A DNA stretch of 64,000 bases, from the NCBI GenBank assembly GCA_030762175.1, contig CM060833.1, positions 3,077,501 through 3,141,500 on the forward strand. The letters run 5' to 3'. The number at the start of each line of letters is the position of its first letter. Position 1 is the stretch's first letter. Position numbers and translations under genes: made by a program. This document shows, in pieces, positions 55,401-64,000 of the stretch. A model generated the notes under the pieces. The model worked only from the letters and a program-made list of their open reading frames with translations, was not told the DNA's origin and did not search any database. The stretch comes from Metallyticus violacea. Lineage: Eukaryota > Arthropoda > Insecta > Mantodea > Metallyticidae.

Positions 55401-58400
55401 CAGAAGTGAAGTGAGGATTTTTCTTCTACCAAAAACCACATTTCTCTTTTGTGTTCTGTAAACTGGACCCTGATTTGTTGCTATAAGACACTGACATGCA
55501 TCAAGAAGCTTGTTCACACCTGTGTCAGACAGTTCATTGATGAATGTCAGACGATATGGCCTCACCTTTAAGTCCTTCTTCATGTAATCGAAAAGAGTCA
55601 ATCGTGGAATGTCAGCTCAGCAGCCGTTTGTGAATGGATTTTATGGGGGAGTGCTCAACTGACATCTCAACCTCAGCACAAGTCTCCAGGCTCATCTTCT
55701 TTCTTCCACTTCTCGATCGGTCTTTCACACTTCCTATCATAAATGTATTTCTTTCCTAGGAAATTGTCAATGGAGGCTTATTAAGCTGTTCCTTAAATTG
55801 CTTTCATGTGGTGCTGATTGTATCTCATTTATAAGAATGTTCAGTATCCAAATACTCGCAACTAACCTCTCTTCAACAGAAAATCCACATGTGTCTGTCA
55901 TTCAACTCACAGAATGACAATTGAGTGATGCTAAGGTCACAATACACCAAAAATATTACTAATACTTATAATATAATAAGCTAATAAGAAACTAGTAAAG
56001 TACAGTATGTACTTTCTAGAACCAGTATACACATACAAATAAATATAATACATATAATAAAAAAATATAGTAATTCTTGGAACAATGTGGCTAAAATAAC
56101 CAGAACAAGAGAAGCAGAAATAGATCAAACATTTAAATAATAACACAAATATCACTATATTTTAACATCTTTTAGATTACATTGTACTGTATTTTTACCT
56201 ATTTCATTTGCTACATACTTTGCCCTTGTGTTATTGGCGACTAATCTTATCTCTTTTCATATATTGCTGCAGTTGAATGATACATATTAATTCGAAACTT
56301 CGTAGTTGCTATATACTATGGATTGTTCAAAATTACACAAATGTTGAAATCCAAAATCAGTTCAGAATATGCTTGAGAAGCCTGATATTGGTGTGGAAGC
56401 TCTGATTTTTTCCCTAAATATTTTTCCTTGCATAAAATATATCTAGTTTTTATTTCTAAAAACTGGAAAAGAAGTGCATTCTTTTATGTGAATTAAAAGG
56501 ATTACTGCAGCACCATTAAGTTTAAGTTAAACCCTTGACTCACAATTGCAACATGTGCGATGTTGTACCAGATGTCTGCTAGAACCTCATGTGTGGCAAG
56601 GCTTAGAGCTTGTTCAAAACATGTAAGTGTCATATCATACTGCTGTGAATAGAAGCAACACAAACCCAGGTTGTTAAACAACTCAGCATTGTAAATCCCC
56701 ATCTGCAACAGTCTCCTGAAAAAATTAGTTATATGAGAGAATTTATTTATACTCGTACAAAAAAAACAGCTAATTATAATCTTCAAATTAACAATGACCT
56801 CATCTCCAAATTCGTCAGTTTTAAAGAGAAACATCTGCATACCAGGGAAAATTGACAGTGAATCCAAGCTGATGAAAGGCAACTGCTTTTAAAATATTGT
56901 TTAAATGTTGTTGCATTTCACTATAAGAATTCCCACCATTCAAAACTATATTTAGTAGAGTTTCACTGCTATTTAAAATTTAAAGTCTTCTTAAATAACA
57001 GGCAAACTCCATATTTACATACAGGTATCCACATTTGGCTATCAAATTTATTCTTCTGTGAATTCTTTCAAATAGTATACAGTAAAACACCTTTTTACCT
57101 TTCCACAAAACTGATATAAAAAAGTGTAAATGGCATGAAGGTGTAAATAGTAGGACATGTTAAAAAAATACATTTTAAAAAAAAGGAAATACAGTGAACT
57201 ATTTCTATTTTGAAAATGAATAATTCTAGTTTTAAGTAGCAGGAATTTTACATTGAATTTTGTATAATTATGCAATTTTTATGAAGAAATTACTCAAATA
57301 TCACTAATTTTGTTTCACTTTCTTGGACATGTTTTGAAGACTGTGGTGTTCATCATCAGTAAAGTTTCACTGTCACCTTTCCAGCATAGTATTCGAATGT
57401 CACTCTGTTGATTGTATGAATTTAGTGATGAGATTAATGCTGTTTGGGAAATTAAATTTAACTAAATTTTCTTTAACATGAAATGGAACTTACACAGTGA
57501 AGTCAATTACACTATGATTTCAATTACACACTCTTCGTTCCACTTACTCGTTTAAATGTAGAACATATTTTGCAGACCATTGTCAGCATCCTCAGCTAAC
57601 TGTCAAGTAAGGAGGGAGTGCTGCAAGAACTAGTAAGCCAACTGGCGACAACACAGACACTGATACCAATGACAACATTACTGCTACGTGGATATTGTTG
57701 TTTTGTTTTATTTATTTTTGTTTTATTTACGGATGCTCTTTAATATCTCAGGGCATCAGCATGCCATTCAATTCAGGGCATGAAACAGTCGGTAAATTTT
57801 GCTTAGAGGCCTCTTCTTTCTGGCTTGAGGTTCTTTTTCATGTCGTAAATGTACAACATGGGACCCACAGTTTTACTTACCTTCCAAAGGTTGCCATACT
57901 TAGGATTTTTACGCCCGAAAAAAATTCATCAATCCTGACTGGGATTGAACTCACGATCTTGGATTGATGAGGCAAGTACGGTTACCACTATACCACCAAG
58001 ATCAACCTGCTCCAGAGGACTTGAGTTTCTTTGAGAACTGTGGTGTTCAACCTCTACCTGAAAGCTGCCTACTGTAAGTTTAAAGCTTTTGGCAAATTGC
58101 AGTTGTACTCATGAAAAATTTATTCAAATCTCCATTGATCCTACCTACTAGACACCAAAAATGATGATGAAAAAAATGTTTATCTATATATGTGTGCACA
58201 TGTGTTTCTTAGCACTCTAGCAGCTGCTTTCTTTATCTTTTTTTTCAAACATCCTCAGCATTTAACCATCAATTAACAAACGGTGCATCAAGTTTGTTAA
58301 CCAGCAAAATTATGACTATTGGGAATGGGGGCTAACCTAAAGCAGAAATTTAAAAATTGCTCTAGTGGCCACAATTTTTGTCTTTTCTCAACAAAACTCC

Positions 58401-59206
58401 TTAATATTTTATTAAATTAATAAAAATTTTTTTACGAAAATGAGTGAAATCAGACTATTAGGAGTGGGTGTTTACCCGGAACCCAAAATATAAAAATCAC
58501 TTTAGTGGTACCAATATTTGTTGTTTTCACAACAAAACTTGGTATATATATTAAATAAAACAAGAAAATTAATTTCTGAAAATTAGAAAAAGTGAACCAT
58601 TAGGAGTAGCGGTATATCTGAAAACCTAAATTTAAAAGCACTGTAGCATTTAATTTTCTCTCAATTGTTTCAAAATAAAAGGACAAATTAATTCTGCATA
58701 TAAACTGAATTTATAATGATGCATATGTTTTATATTGAATAAAAGCATTGTCGTGAAAATAGCAGCTGTGAAATATTAATCTAATCTATGTATGAGAATT
58801 ATATTTGTATGTAAGAGCGCTCTGTAACAACCTTCAGAACGTATTTTCATTAATTATTTTTACTACAATAAAATTTAAATTAAATTTCAAAGCTACTGAA
58901 AATCAATGGAACTTTCAATTGTTTTTATTTACTTAGTACATTGCAATTGTTTTTAAATAGTAATATGTTGTTTTATTGATACATATAAACTTTTTCTTCA
59001 TTAAAACACAGGGTTAAGTCAGTATTTTACTATTTTTTTTCTATTTTAGTGAATGTAAAGATAAAATCAATGGCTCAGTTCATAAACATGGTTACTTTTA
59101 AAAATATTAGCATAGCTTTATCTGTCAGTGAACATATATTTCATTTAATTAAAAGTAAACCATTAATTTTTGTGGTTTAATCTCAACAACAACAACAACA
59201 ACAACA

Positions 59207-59255
<49 letters not shown>

Positions 59256-60600
59256 AGGATGTAAAGGAGGAAGAGGAGGATGAGCAGAAGAAGAAGAATT
59301 CTAAAAATGAGGTGTCTCTGTTGTAATGCTTATAGATTGCAAGATTTTTAATTTTTTCCCCTTACTTTTTAAAATTATAGTAATTTCACTACAGACATTT
59401 ATTTTCACATGATTTTGGAGGGAAATAAGCAACAAACCTAATTAAGTATTGTATTATAGTTCAGTTTTTCTTTTTTATTAGTTAGCTTTATAGTTTGTCA
59501 TGCTACTTAACATGCAGTAATGCCATAACTGTATTTCGTTAATTAATAAGGGCATATTTTGAATTTTCTATTCTTTTTTAAAATTTACTACTTGCTGAGG
59601 AATTTGCTTAGTTCATACAGCTCCTGCATGATGGACTTTTTAAAATATACAAGTATTTATCTGCATGAAAGCTAAATCTTTTGCCAAAGTAAATTAAAAG
59701 CTTACGTTTTTCACAACACTATAAAGATAATATTATATTTTGTTTAGTATCTAAATAGGTAGTTATTGTAATATAAGTAGATGTTGTCACGTCAGTATTT
59801 TGAAACATTGAAATGCCATTTTTATGGGAAAACCCTATCCTAGCCTGCTCTTTTACAATAAGGCTGTTGTACCTTTGACTCCCAAAGCAGACAAAACCCT
59901 CTTTGGATTCATCATAAGACCTGCAGAGGCCTCTAATGCCAACAAGAATTTTTCCAGAAGTTCCAGACAGTCAACAGTTAGCTGAGGATGCTCGTAAAAC
60001 ATGCCCTAGTGTAAAAACTGGTAAGTGAAACAAACTAAAGTGTTAACTTATATTTTGTATATTATTTAGATACTGCCTATAGTTCAACAAGTCATATTTT
60101 TAATTCACAGGACTAACTACCAAATAGATTAAAAAAAAGACAGAAGACACAAAAGTTGACTGATTTTCTTAATACCTGTAAAACCTGAGGGCAATTTCTG
60201 GTTGGTCTGTATAGAAGTGCTGCATGCCAATGCAAGCAATGGCCTCTACATTGGTAGCTTCCTCCTTCAGGATATCCTTATAGTACTTGATGGACATGGG
60301 CATGTTATTGAGCCCCTCAAACAGTCTGCTGATCTCAGTAGTGAGCGTTACTTCCCCAGGGAAATACTCCAGCCCAGTTTTGCAGACATCAAGTGCTGAG
60401 AGGGGTTGGTCTAGTCTAATGTAGACCCGAGCCAGTCGTAGAAAGGTCTCCACTGTTTGATGTTGCTTTAGTGCCGAATGGAACTGCTGTTGGGCATCTC
60501 TCACTAGGCCAAGCATGAAGTAACATTTTCCCAACTGCACCTTCCACCACCAGTCCTTAAACTGGCATACCTGTGTGGCCTGAACAGCAAGCTCCATTGC
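52315..60600 (-). CDS. TTC8: TTC8/BBS8 orthologue, C-terminal four coding exons, partial
   Basis: TTC8 is a tetratricopeptide-repeat subunit of the BBSome, the coat complex that moves membrane proteins in and out of cilia. Exons 60176-60600, 56544-56715, 53881-54087 and 52315-52431 join in phase to give 306 residues plus TGA. Sequences such as FKDWWWKVQLGKCYFMLGL, DQPLSALDVCKTGLEYFPGE, ALRFYRRLLQMGIYN, LFNNLGLCCFYSQQYDMTLT and YNNLGVLEMRLGRHEQARAF are near copies of human TTC8. They form a continuous run of TPR helices. Human TTC8 has roughly 515-540 residues, so about 200 N-terminal residues are missing; I found no exon for them between 60601 and 64000. Neighbouring introns hold SINE, PLE and transposon remnants. 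Confidence 0.94.
53120..53316 (+). mobile_element. 197-bp fold-back PLE unit with hammerhead, 13-bp imperfect target duplication
   Basis: TATCTCGGATGAT (53107-53119) and TATCTTAGATGAT (53317-53329) differ at two bases. The left inverted segment with tail (AATATTAATTCAATTTGTAA) pairs with the right pLTR (AGAGTGTTCTAAACATCTGA). The ribozyme lies between. The unit sits in the last TTC8 intron. Confidence 0.68.
53208..53265 (+). ncRNA. Hammerhead-like motif with GUC site
   Basis: CTGATGA at 53218-53224 is followed by GTGGA/TCCAC stem II and AAAACATACGTC, with stem III AC/GU around AUAC and a GUC triplet. Stem I pairs CAG with CTG, then TTT with AAA after an internal loop. G12 is changed to A, the only visible core defect. 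Confidence 0.55.
53881..54087 (-). CDS. TTC8: TTC8 exon (NNLGVLEMRLG)
   Basis: The 207-nt exon encodes GVGDTNLAMQCLRLCLSADS, AYNNLGVLEMRLGRHEQARA and LAPYLFEPHYNHASLAEK. It is phase 0 at both ends, between GTTTCAG and GTAATA. Confidence 0.94.
54540..55260 (+). mobile_element. Tc1-like transposase remnant
   Basis: The plus frame at 54565-54969 reads QRELPTKFGVSVGTINRIIL and SKSSPRLTAVDLTHELRKRD, the N-terminal HTH pair. It continues as CLFWARTHQVRQWNKESSF. After a frameshift, RVTLKCRDRG, TTMKMLWGYFMHEGLRPLVP and NGIMKSDQYIQIL follow. It is a decayed Tc1 family member. Confidence 0.72.
55340..55720 (-). mobile_element. DDE transposon N-terminal remnant
   Basis: The minus ORF reads LFDYMKKDLKVRPYRLTFIN, ELSDTGVNKLLDACQCL and QKRNVVFGRRK. 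This matches insect transposases with 'KDLK.RPYRPTFVNELSD.D'. The upstream frame has SPIKSIHKR. No catalytic C-terminus is left. Confidence 0.62.
55721..56540. other. TTC8 intron, nothing recognised
   Basis: The AT-rich stretch has no recognisable element or exon. Confidence 0.35.
56544..56715 (-). CDS. TTC8: TTC8 exon (NNLGLCCFYSQQYDMTL)
   Basis: The 172-nt exon encodes RLLQMGIYNAELFNNLGLCC and ADIWYNIAHVAI. The acceptor is TTTCAG (AG at 56717-56716) and the donor GTGAGT begins at 56543. It is entered at phase 2 and left at phase 0. Confidence 0.95.
57290..57610 (-). mobile_element. Two PLE termini in tandem
   Basis: The first (57290-57420) has CTGATGA (complement of 57353-57359) and AAAACATGTCC, and matches the 46.65 kb terminus. 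The second (57480-57605) has CTGAGGA (complement of 57589-57595), AAAATATGTTC and the tail GAACTTACACAGTGAAGTC. A plus-strand partner of the second lies near 59960-60045 (CTGAGGA at 59982-59988), so a fold-back unit may span the interval. Confidence 0.55.
57700..58006 (-). repeat. tRNA-headed SINE, family 1
   Basis: Read on the minus strand, the head (GGTGGTATAGTGGTAACC) lies near 58000. The B-box GAGTTCAATCCCAGTCAGG is near 57940, and the body carries CCTAAGTATGGCAACCTTTG. The tail GTAAATAAAAC is near 57730. Confidence 0.78.
58314..58660. repeat. Diverged tandem repeat, about 140-bp period
   Basis: GACTATTGGGAATGGGGGC (58314), GACTATTAGGAGTGGGTG (58453) and GAACCATTAGGAGTAGCGG (58593) start successive units 139 and 140 bp apart. 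Shared internal parts include ACAACAAAACT and AAAATCACTTTAGTGG. The third unit is partial. No coding was seen. Confidence 0.6.
58661..59940. other. TTC8 intron, AT-rich with simple repeats
   Basis: Apart from the trinucleotide repeat near 59190-59255, I recognise nothing here. Confidence 0.4.
59187..59254. repeat. (CAA)n(TAA)n compound microsatellite
   Basis: About six CAA units pass into about sixteen TAA/AAT units. A GGAGGAAGAGGA purine tract follows near 59265-59300. Confidence 0.95.
60176..60600 (-). CDS. TTC8: TTC8 exon (TPR block, DWWWKVQ)
   Basis: The 425-nt exon starts after TTGCAG (AG at 60602-60601) and encodes AMELAVQATQVCQFKDWWWK through YTDQPEIALRFY. It ends at phase 2 before GTATTA. 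Human TTC8 has 'YKDWWWKVQIGKCYYRLGMY ... YSDQPEIALRFYRR' at the same place. Confidence 0.95.
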
Positions 60601-60609
60601 CTGCAATTT

Positions 60610-61500
60610 ACAGAATGGATTTTAAAATGCAAAATTATGGTTGGAAAGAGGAAAGAAAGATTTTAAAAATTTATTTAAAAAGATTAAAAAAAAGGCGCTG
60701 ATAGCCTTAATTCAGGTCTAAACCAGTTATATTAGCATTCTTTATTCAACACTATAGCATATAACATAAAATAACCAATATTTAGTAAGTAAACATTGCA
60801 TTTACTGAGTTTCATAAAATGTTTATACTGGATTATGCACAATATTTATGTTTTTGAATGTAAGTCACTAGCAGTTTTAGCTCAGGAGATCCTAATACAC
60901 GGAGAAACTCTGCTTAGCATCTACTAAAACAATGGAGCATATTTAGTAAACACACGGTGGAATATGTTTACGGAATTTGGGAATCCACGGTGGAAGCTGT
61001 AAAGGCTTTGACATCTGTATTGTTTCTCAAAATGAATTCAAGTTTGGCTTTGGTAAATTTGCCAAGTTATTTCTTCTTCTTCTCCTTCTGCTCCCTTCTC
61101 CTTTATCCTCCTCTTCTTCTTCCTCTAAATCTTCTTCTTCTATATTCTGAATCATATCAAGCAAATACCATCTACTGCAAAAGGTTTCAACTCTAGGTCT
61201 TTGAGCAATCTTTGGGGCATGCTTTATGATATTGCATCTGTTAAATCTAGAGCACATATGAATATTTTGAATTTTTCAAAGTTTTAGCATAGGAAAACTG
61301 CGCATCTTTCTAAGTACTCTGCCTGATTGTGACAGGGAAATGTGGTAGGTGGAGCTCAGTAACTTCTTGATACAAAAGTTGATGATTTATGCTTTTACAA
61401 GAATCTTCTTTAGAGCAGCAATGGAGTCATTTATGTTACTGTATCCATCCCCGACTCTTTCACAAACATAGTGCAATACATACCACATGATTGAAGTTGG
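60610..61500. other. TTC8 upstream intron with a TTC/CTT-rich tract
   Basis: A pyrimidine-rich run at about 61070-61140 produces an acidic-looking minus frame (EEEEEE, RRRRRR) that is low-complexity, not a gene. No TTC8 exon was found. Confidence 0.45.
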
Positions 61501-61504
61501 GATA

Positions 61505-61800
61505 CACATGACCTTAGTTGTTGGAAAGCGAAAGCATGCAGGGTACTTGATCAGTCACCATAAGGTTGACTTTTTCATATTGTACATCCTTCGGCCTTAA
61601 CTTTATGCATGAATCATTGAATAACTGCATTAATGTGCAAACATTTGTTTTCCCAAGTTGGCACAACTCAAAGTGCATAGGTTTCACCTTTTCACCAGAT
61701 AATGAAAACATCAATACATTAAATACATATCTTTGCAGCACAATTATAGTTGCATCTATGTTTGCCACCACCTCTACACAAAAACACAAGTAGTACACTA
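61505..61800 (-). mobile_element. Transposase-like remnant (probable hAT-type)
   Basis: The minus frame reads QRYVFNVLMFSLSGEKVKPM, LCQLGKTNVCTLMQLFNDSC and YEKVNLMVTDQVPCML. It resembles a common arthropod hAT-like protein ('..L.KTN..T..Q.FN......WP.....K..LF.TDAAPYM'). Stops follow upstream and downstream. Superfamily assignment is tentative. Confidence 0.4.
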
Positions 61801-62975
61801 GAGATTTTAACCTTCTTTATATAAAAATGCATGCAGACAGCACAGAGAGCTGTGCTTCTGATATATAGATTTAATTGAAATTTGTTTTTCTCTTGAAGGT
61901 CTTGCTACATTAATTTGGAAACTACTCGGGTTGCAAATTTATAAATGTATCCTTTAATAGCTCTTATTCTACTCTACAAAATGAGAGTATAGGATTTTAT
62001 GTAGCTGCTCAAGAAAAGAAAACAATTTATTTCTTTATCCAATTTTTTAACAAAACATGAAAGAAAAGATACAAAAAAAGAGCTGAATACTCAAATAGGG
62101 GGTGAAAAAGGGATAAACATACTAATCTGATGAAAAGATGCAACATAATTTGCCTATTTTGCTTAATTTCATGCCCTACAATACAAATCTCAAATAAAAT
62201 CAGTATGAAAACAGCTATACTTTTGTAAAGGTTCTGCACTTTAAATTCTGTTTCCTAATTATTACACATGGATTATATTCTGGACTGCATCAAGATACCA
62301 TTCATAAAGGTAAAAGACCTCTAAAAGCTCTCAAGATCCAATTACAGTTGTATTGTGCACTTATTCAAATGTCCACTTGTCAGAAACAAAGATCACTTTG
62401 TGCTTCTGAACATAACTGAAGTCACAGGCTCCTATAGTAATTTTTTGTAATACGTTACTAATGTGATTGCAAGTAGTATTGACATAAATTAACCTTCAAT
62501 GAAACATTTGTTTCTTCATGAAAACCATAAGTTTACCATTTTCTTCATTAAAACCAGAAGTATAAAGTATTGAATTTTCATTGAAAATAGGATACATTCA
62601 GCAGCTATTTTCTAACATGACAATGTATTGAAAAGAACAGCTCAGATGCTCCAGCCTCAAAGCATCCAAGTGGTTGAAGGCATTTATTGATACTTTATAT
62701 CTATAAGGTAATGTTGGTTCCAATCTCACACAATTTCCACACTTTTTATTTATAATTGTTTTTCTGTTTTTATAAACAGAAACTCAGAATATAGTTAATT
62801 TTTAAATACAAGAGGAAGTTTTAATGCTTGCAGCTTTAATGTGTTTATTGCTGCATTAAGACCTTTTTACTTTAACTTAAAAAACTAACATTTATCTTAG
62901 AAACACAGTTTGATCTCTATTAAAAATTAAAATAAACAAACACAACAAAGTATAAAAACAAATAAAAACTTAATA
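61801..62975. other. Nothing recognised
   Basis: The region is AT-rich with scattered short ORFs and no family resemblance. It would be expected to be TTC8 intron. Confidence 0.35.
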
Positions 62976-62979
62976 CCCA

Positions 62980-64000
62980 ATTCAATATCCTTCATGCTCA
63001 AAAAGCTTGTTAATTGTTCTCGGCATGGAGTCTACCAGGCAGCAAAAATAATTTGGCTTTCTGTGAGGGAATTCCACATGCCTTCAACCATGTGCCATAT
63101 TTCAACTGATGTCCTGGCAGATGGGAGACAGGAATTTTGAAGAGTCTCCTTTATTTCTGCCCAAACATTCTCAATATTGTTTAGAGCAGATGATTTGGGA
63201 GGGCAATATATCAGTTAGATATTCTCTTGCCTATCAAACATGCTGAACTATCCCTGATTTGTAAACACTGTGGTTATCTTGCAGGAACAGGATTATTCCA
63301 TCGATATATCTCTCTAGCACATGGGACTAAAATAATTACAAAAAGTTGCGGTAGATGGTTAATCTTTCACATATTCGTTCAAGGTGTCCAGAACCTTCGA
63401 ATGAAATCCAGCCCCAATATGATGCTTACACAACCACTGTGAGCATGAGCAGCCGTGTAACATCTGTTATATTGGTGACCACGGGTTGGTACATGCAAAA
63501 TGGCCTATTATACTACAACACTACAATTTCATCTGCGAAGATAATTCTCCACTAGTCTATGTTGCTAGCATCAACAGCATATGCAAGATGGTCCACAGCA
63601 TGTTTATTATACAGAATCTCCTTACACACAGCTAAGTAGTTGCCTAAACCAAACTCTCTCCTTACAGTCTGTAAAGAACCAGGAAAGTGATAAGCCACCT
63701 TCAATTAGGCAGCAGATGAAAAGGGTCTTTCTTTCTACCTATATCTGAAGACATTCATCAGTCTCCAAGTAGAAGTCTTTTAGTTGCTTTTCTACCTGTC
63801 TGTCTTTCCTATATTGCTGAGCCCAACACCTCTCAGTTCATTCTGGTATGCCATGTCTAAGAGCAGCCTTTGATGGTGAAAATCTCTCATTAATCAAAGC
63901 TAACAAGCAGTGTAGCTGTCCATAGCAGTCATATCTCAATTAAAAGAAAGCATGTCAACAGCAAGCTGTCCTGAGAGTCAAAATAGTATCTTTTAATGCA
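62980..64000 (-). mobile_element. Tc1-like transposase remnant, cut by window edge
   Basis: Minus frames read IILFLQDNHSVYKSGIVQHV (the 'QDN.SVHKS..V' catalytic block), NNIENVWAEIK-type debris after SPPKSSALN-like sequence, and EIWHMVEGMWNSLTESQIIF followed by LVDSMPRTINKL. It matches Tc1-family C-termini. Several frameshifts are present. Confidence 0.7.

Noticed and set aside
61027..61257. Acidic/basic minus-strand ORF (EEEEEE, RRRRRR) as a gene
   Set aside because: It is a low-complexity reading of a TTC/CTC-rich tract and has no exon signals that join TTC8.
1..64000. CRISPR arrays, operons, riboswitches or bacterial promoters
   Set aside because: The introns, SINEs and LINEs are eukaryotic; the repeated units are dispersed terminal repeats and not evenly spaced direct repeats with spacers.

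Overview
The window is eukaryotic and AT-rich. It has short phase-consistent exons separated by kilobase introns and is packed with decayed transposable elements. Protein similarity recalled from known families points to an arthropod, probably an insect; I infer this from the TSC2, ZnT and TTC8 orthologues, LINE C-termini, Tc1/mariner remnants and Penelope-like elements (PLEs). I see no prokaryotic or organellar signature.

Three host genes are supported. (1) A TSC2 (tuberin/gigas) orthologue on the minus strand has its start codon at 18393 and its first five coding exons (259 codons) down to 2722; the rest lies off the left edge. (2) Head-to-head with it, a vesicular-type zinc transporter (SLC30A/ZnT cation diffusion facilitator) runs on the plus strand in eight coding exons from 19104 to 42781, with about 710 bp of shared divergent upstream sequence. 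It appears complete at 443 aa. (3) A TTC8 (BBS8) orthologue on the minus strand has its last four coding exons from 60600 down to 52315 (306 residues plus stop); the N-terminal third was not found and probably lies off the right edge. TSC2 and ZnT share a promoter region, and ZnT and TTC8 converge on a roughly 9.5 kb element-filled intergenic stretch.

Introns and intergenic DNA hold LINE fragments (4.2-6.2, 13.5-14.1, 20.3-20.6, 24.4-26.9 kb), many DDE transposon remnants (Tc1-like, mariner-like, hAT-like), four copies of one tRNA-headed SINE and one of another, one probable solo LTR with a 4-bp target duplication, a TIR element of about 0.87 kb and several simple repeats.

The most striking content is a swarm of PLE pieces with GIY-YIG endonuclease coding and hammerhead-ribozyme-like motifs. 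Many occur as fold-back units: two inverted terminal segments (pLTRs), each with a ribozyme at its inner edge, with zero to a few hundred bp of PLE coding sequence between them. Nine units (130 to 1384 bp) can be bounded by 10-13 bp flanking direct repeats, so each palindrome or short ribozyme unit looks like one integration event. Eight of the nine are fold-back in form and one is a single unpaired terminal segment. The clearest are 50325-51708 (548-bp equal arms) and 36429-36693, which sits inside another PLE whose conserved reading frame is restored on removal. PLE hammerheads and inverted PLE termini are established knowledge; the abundance, compactness and palindromic form of units here, one filling most of a 217-bp ZnT intron, is what deserves study.
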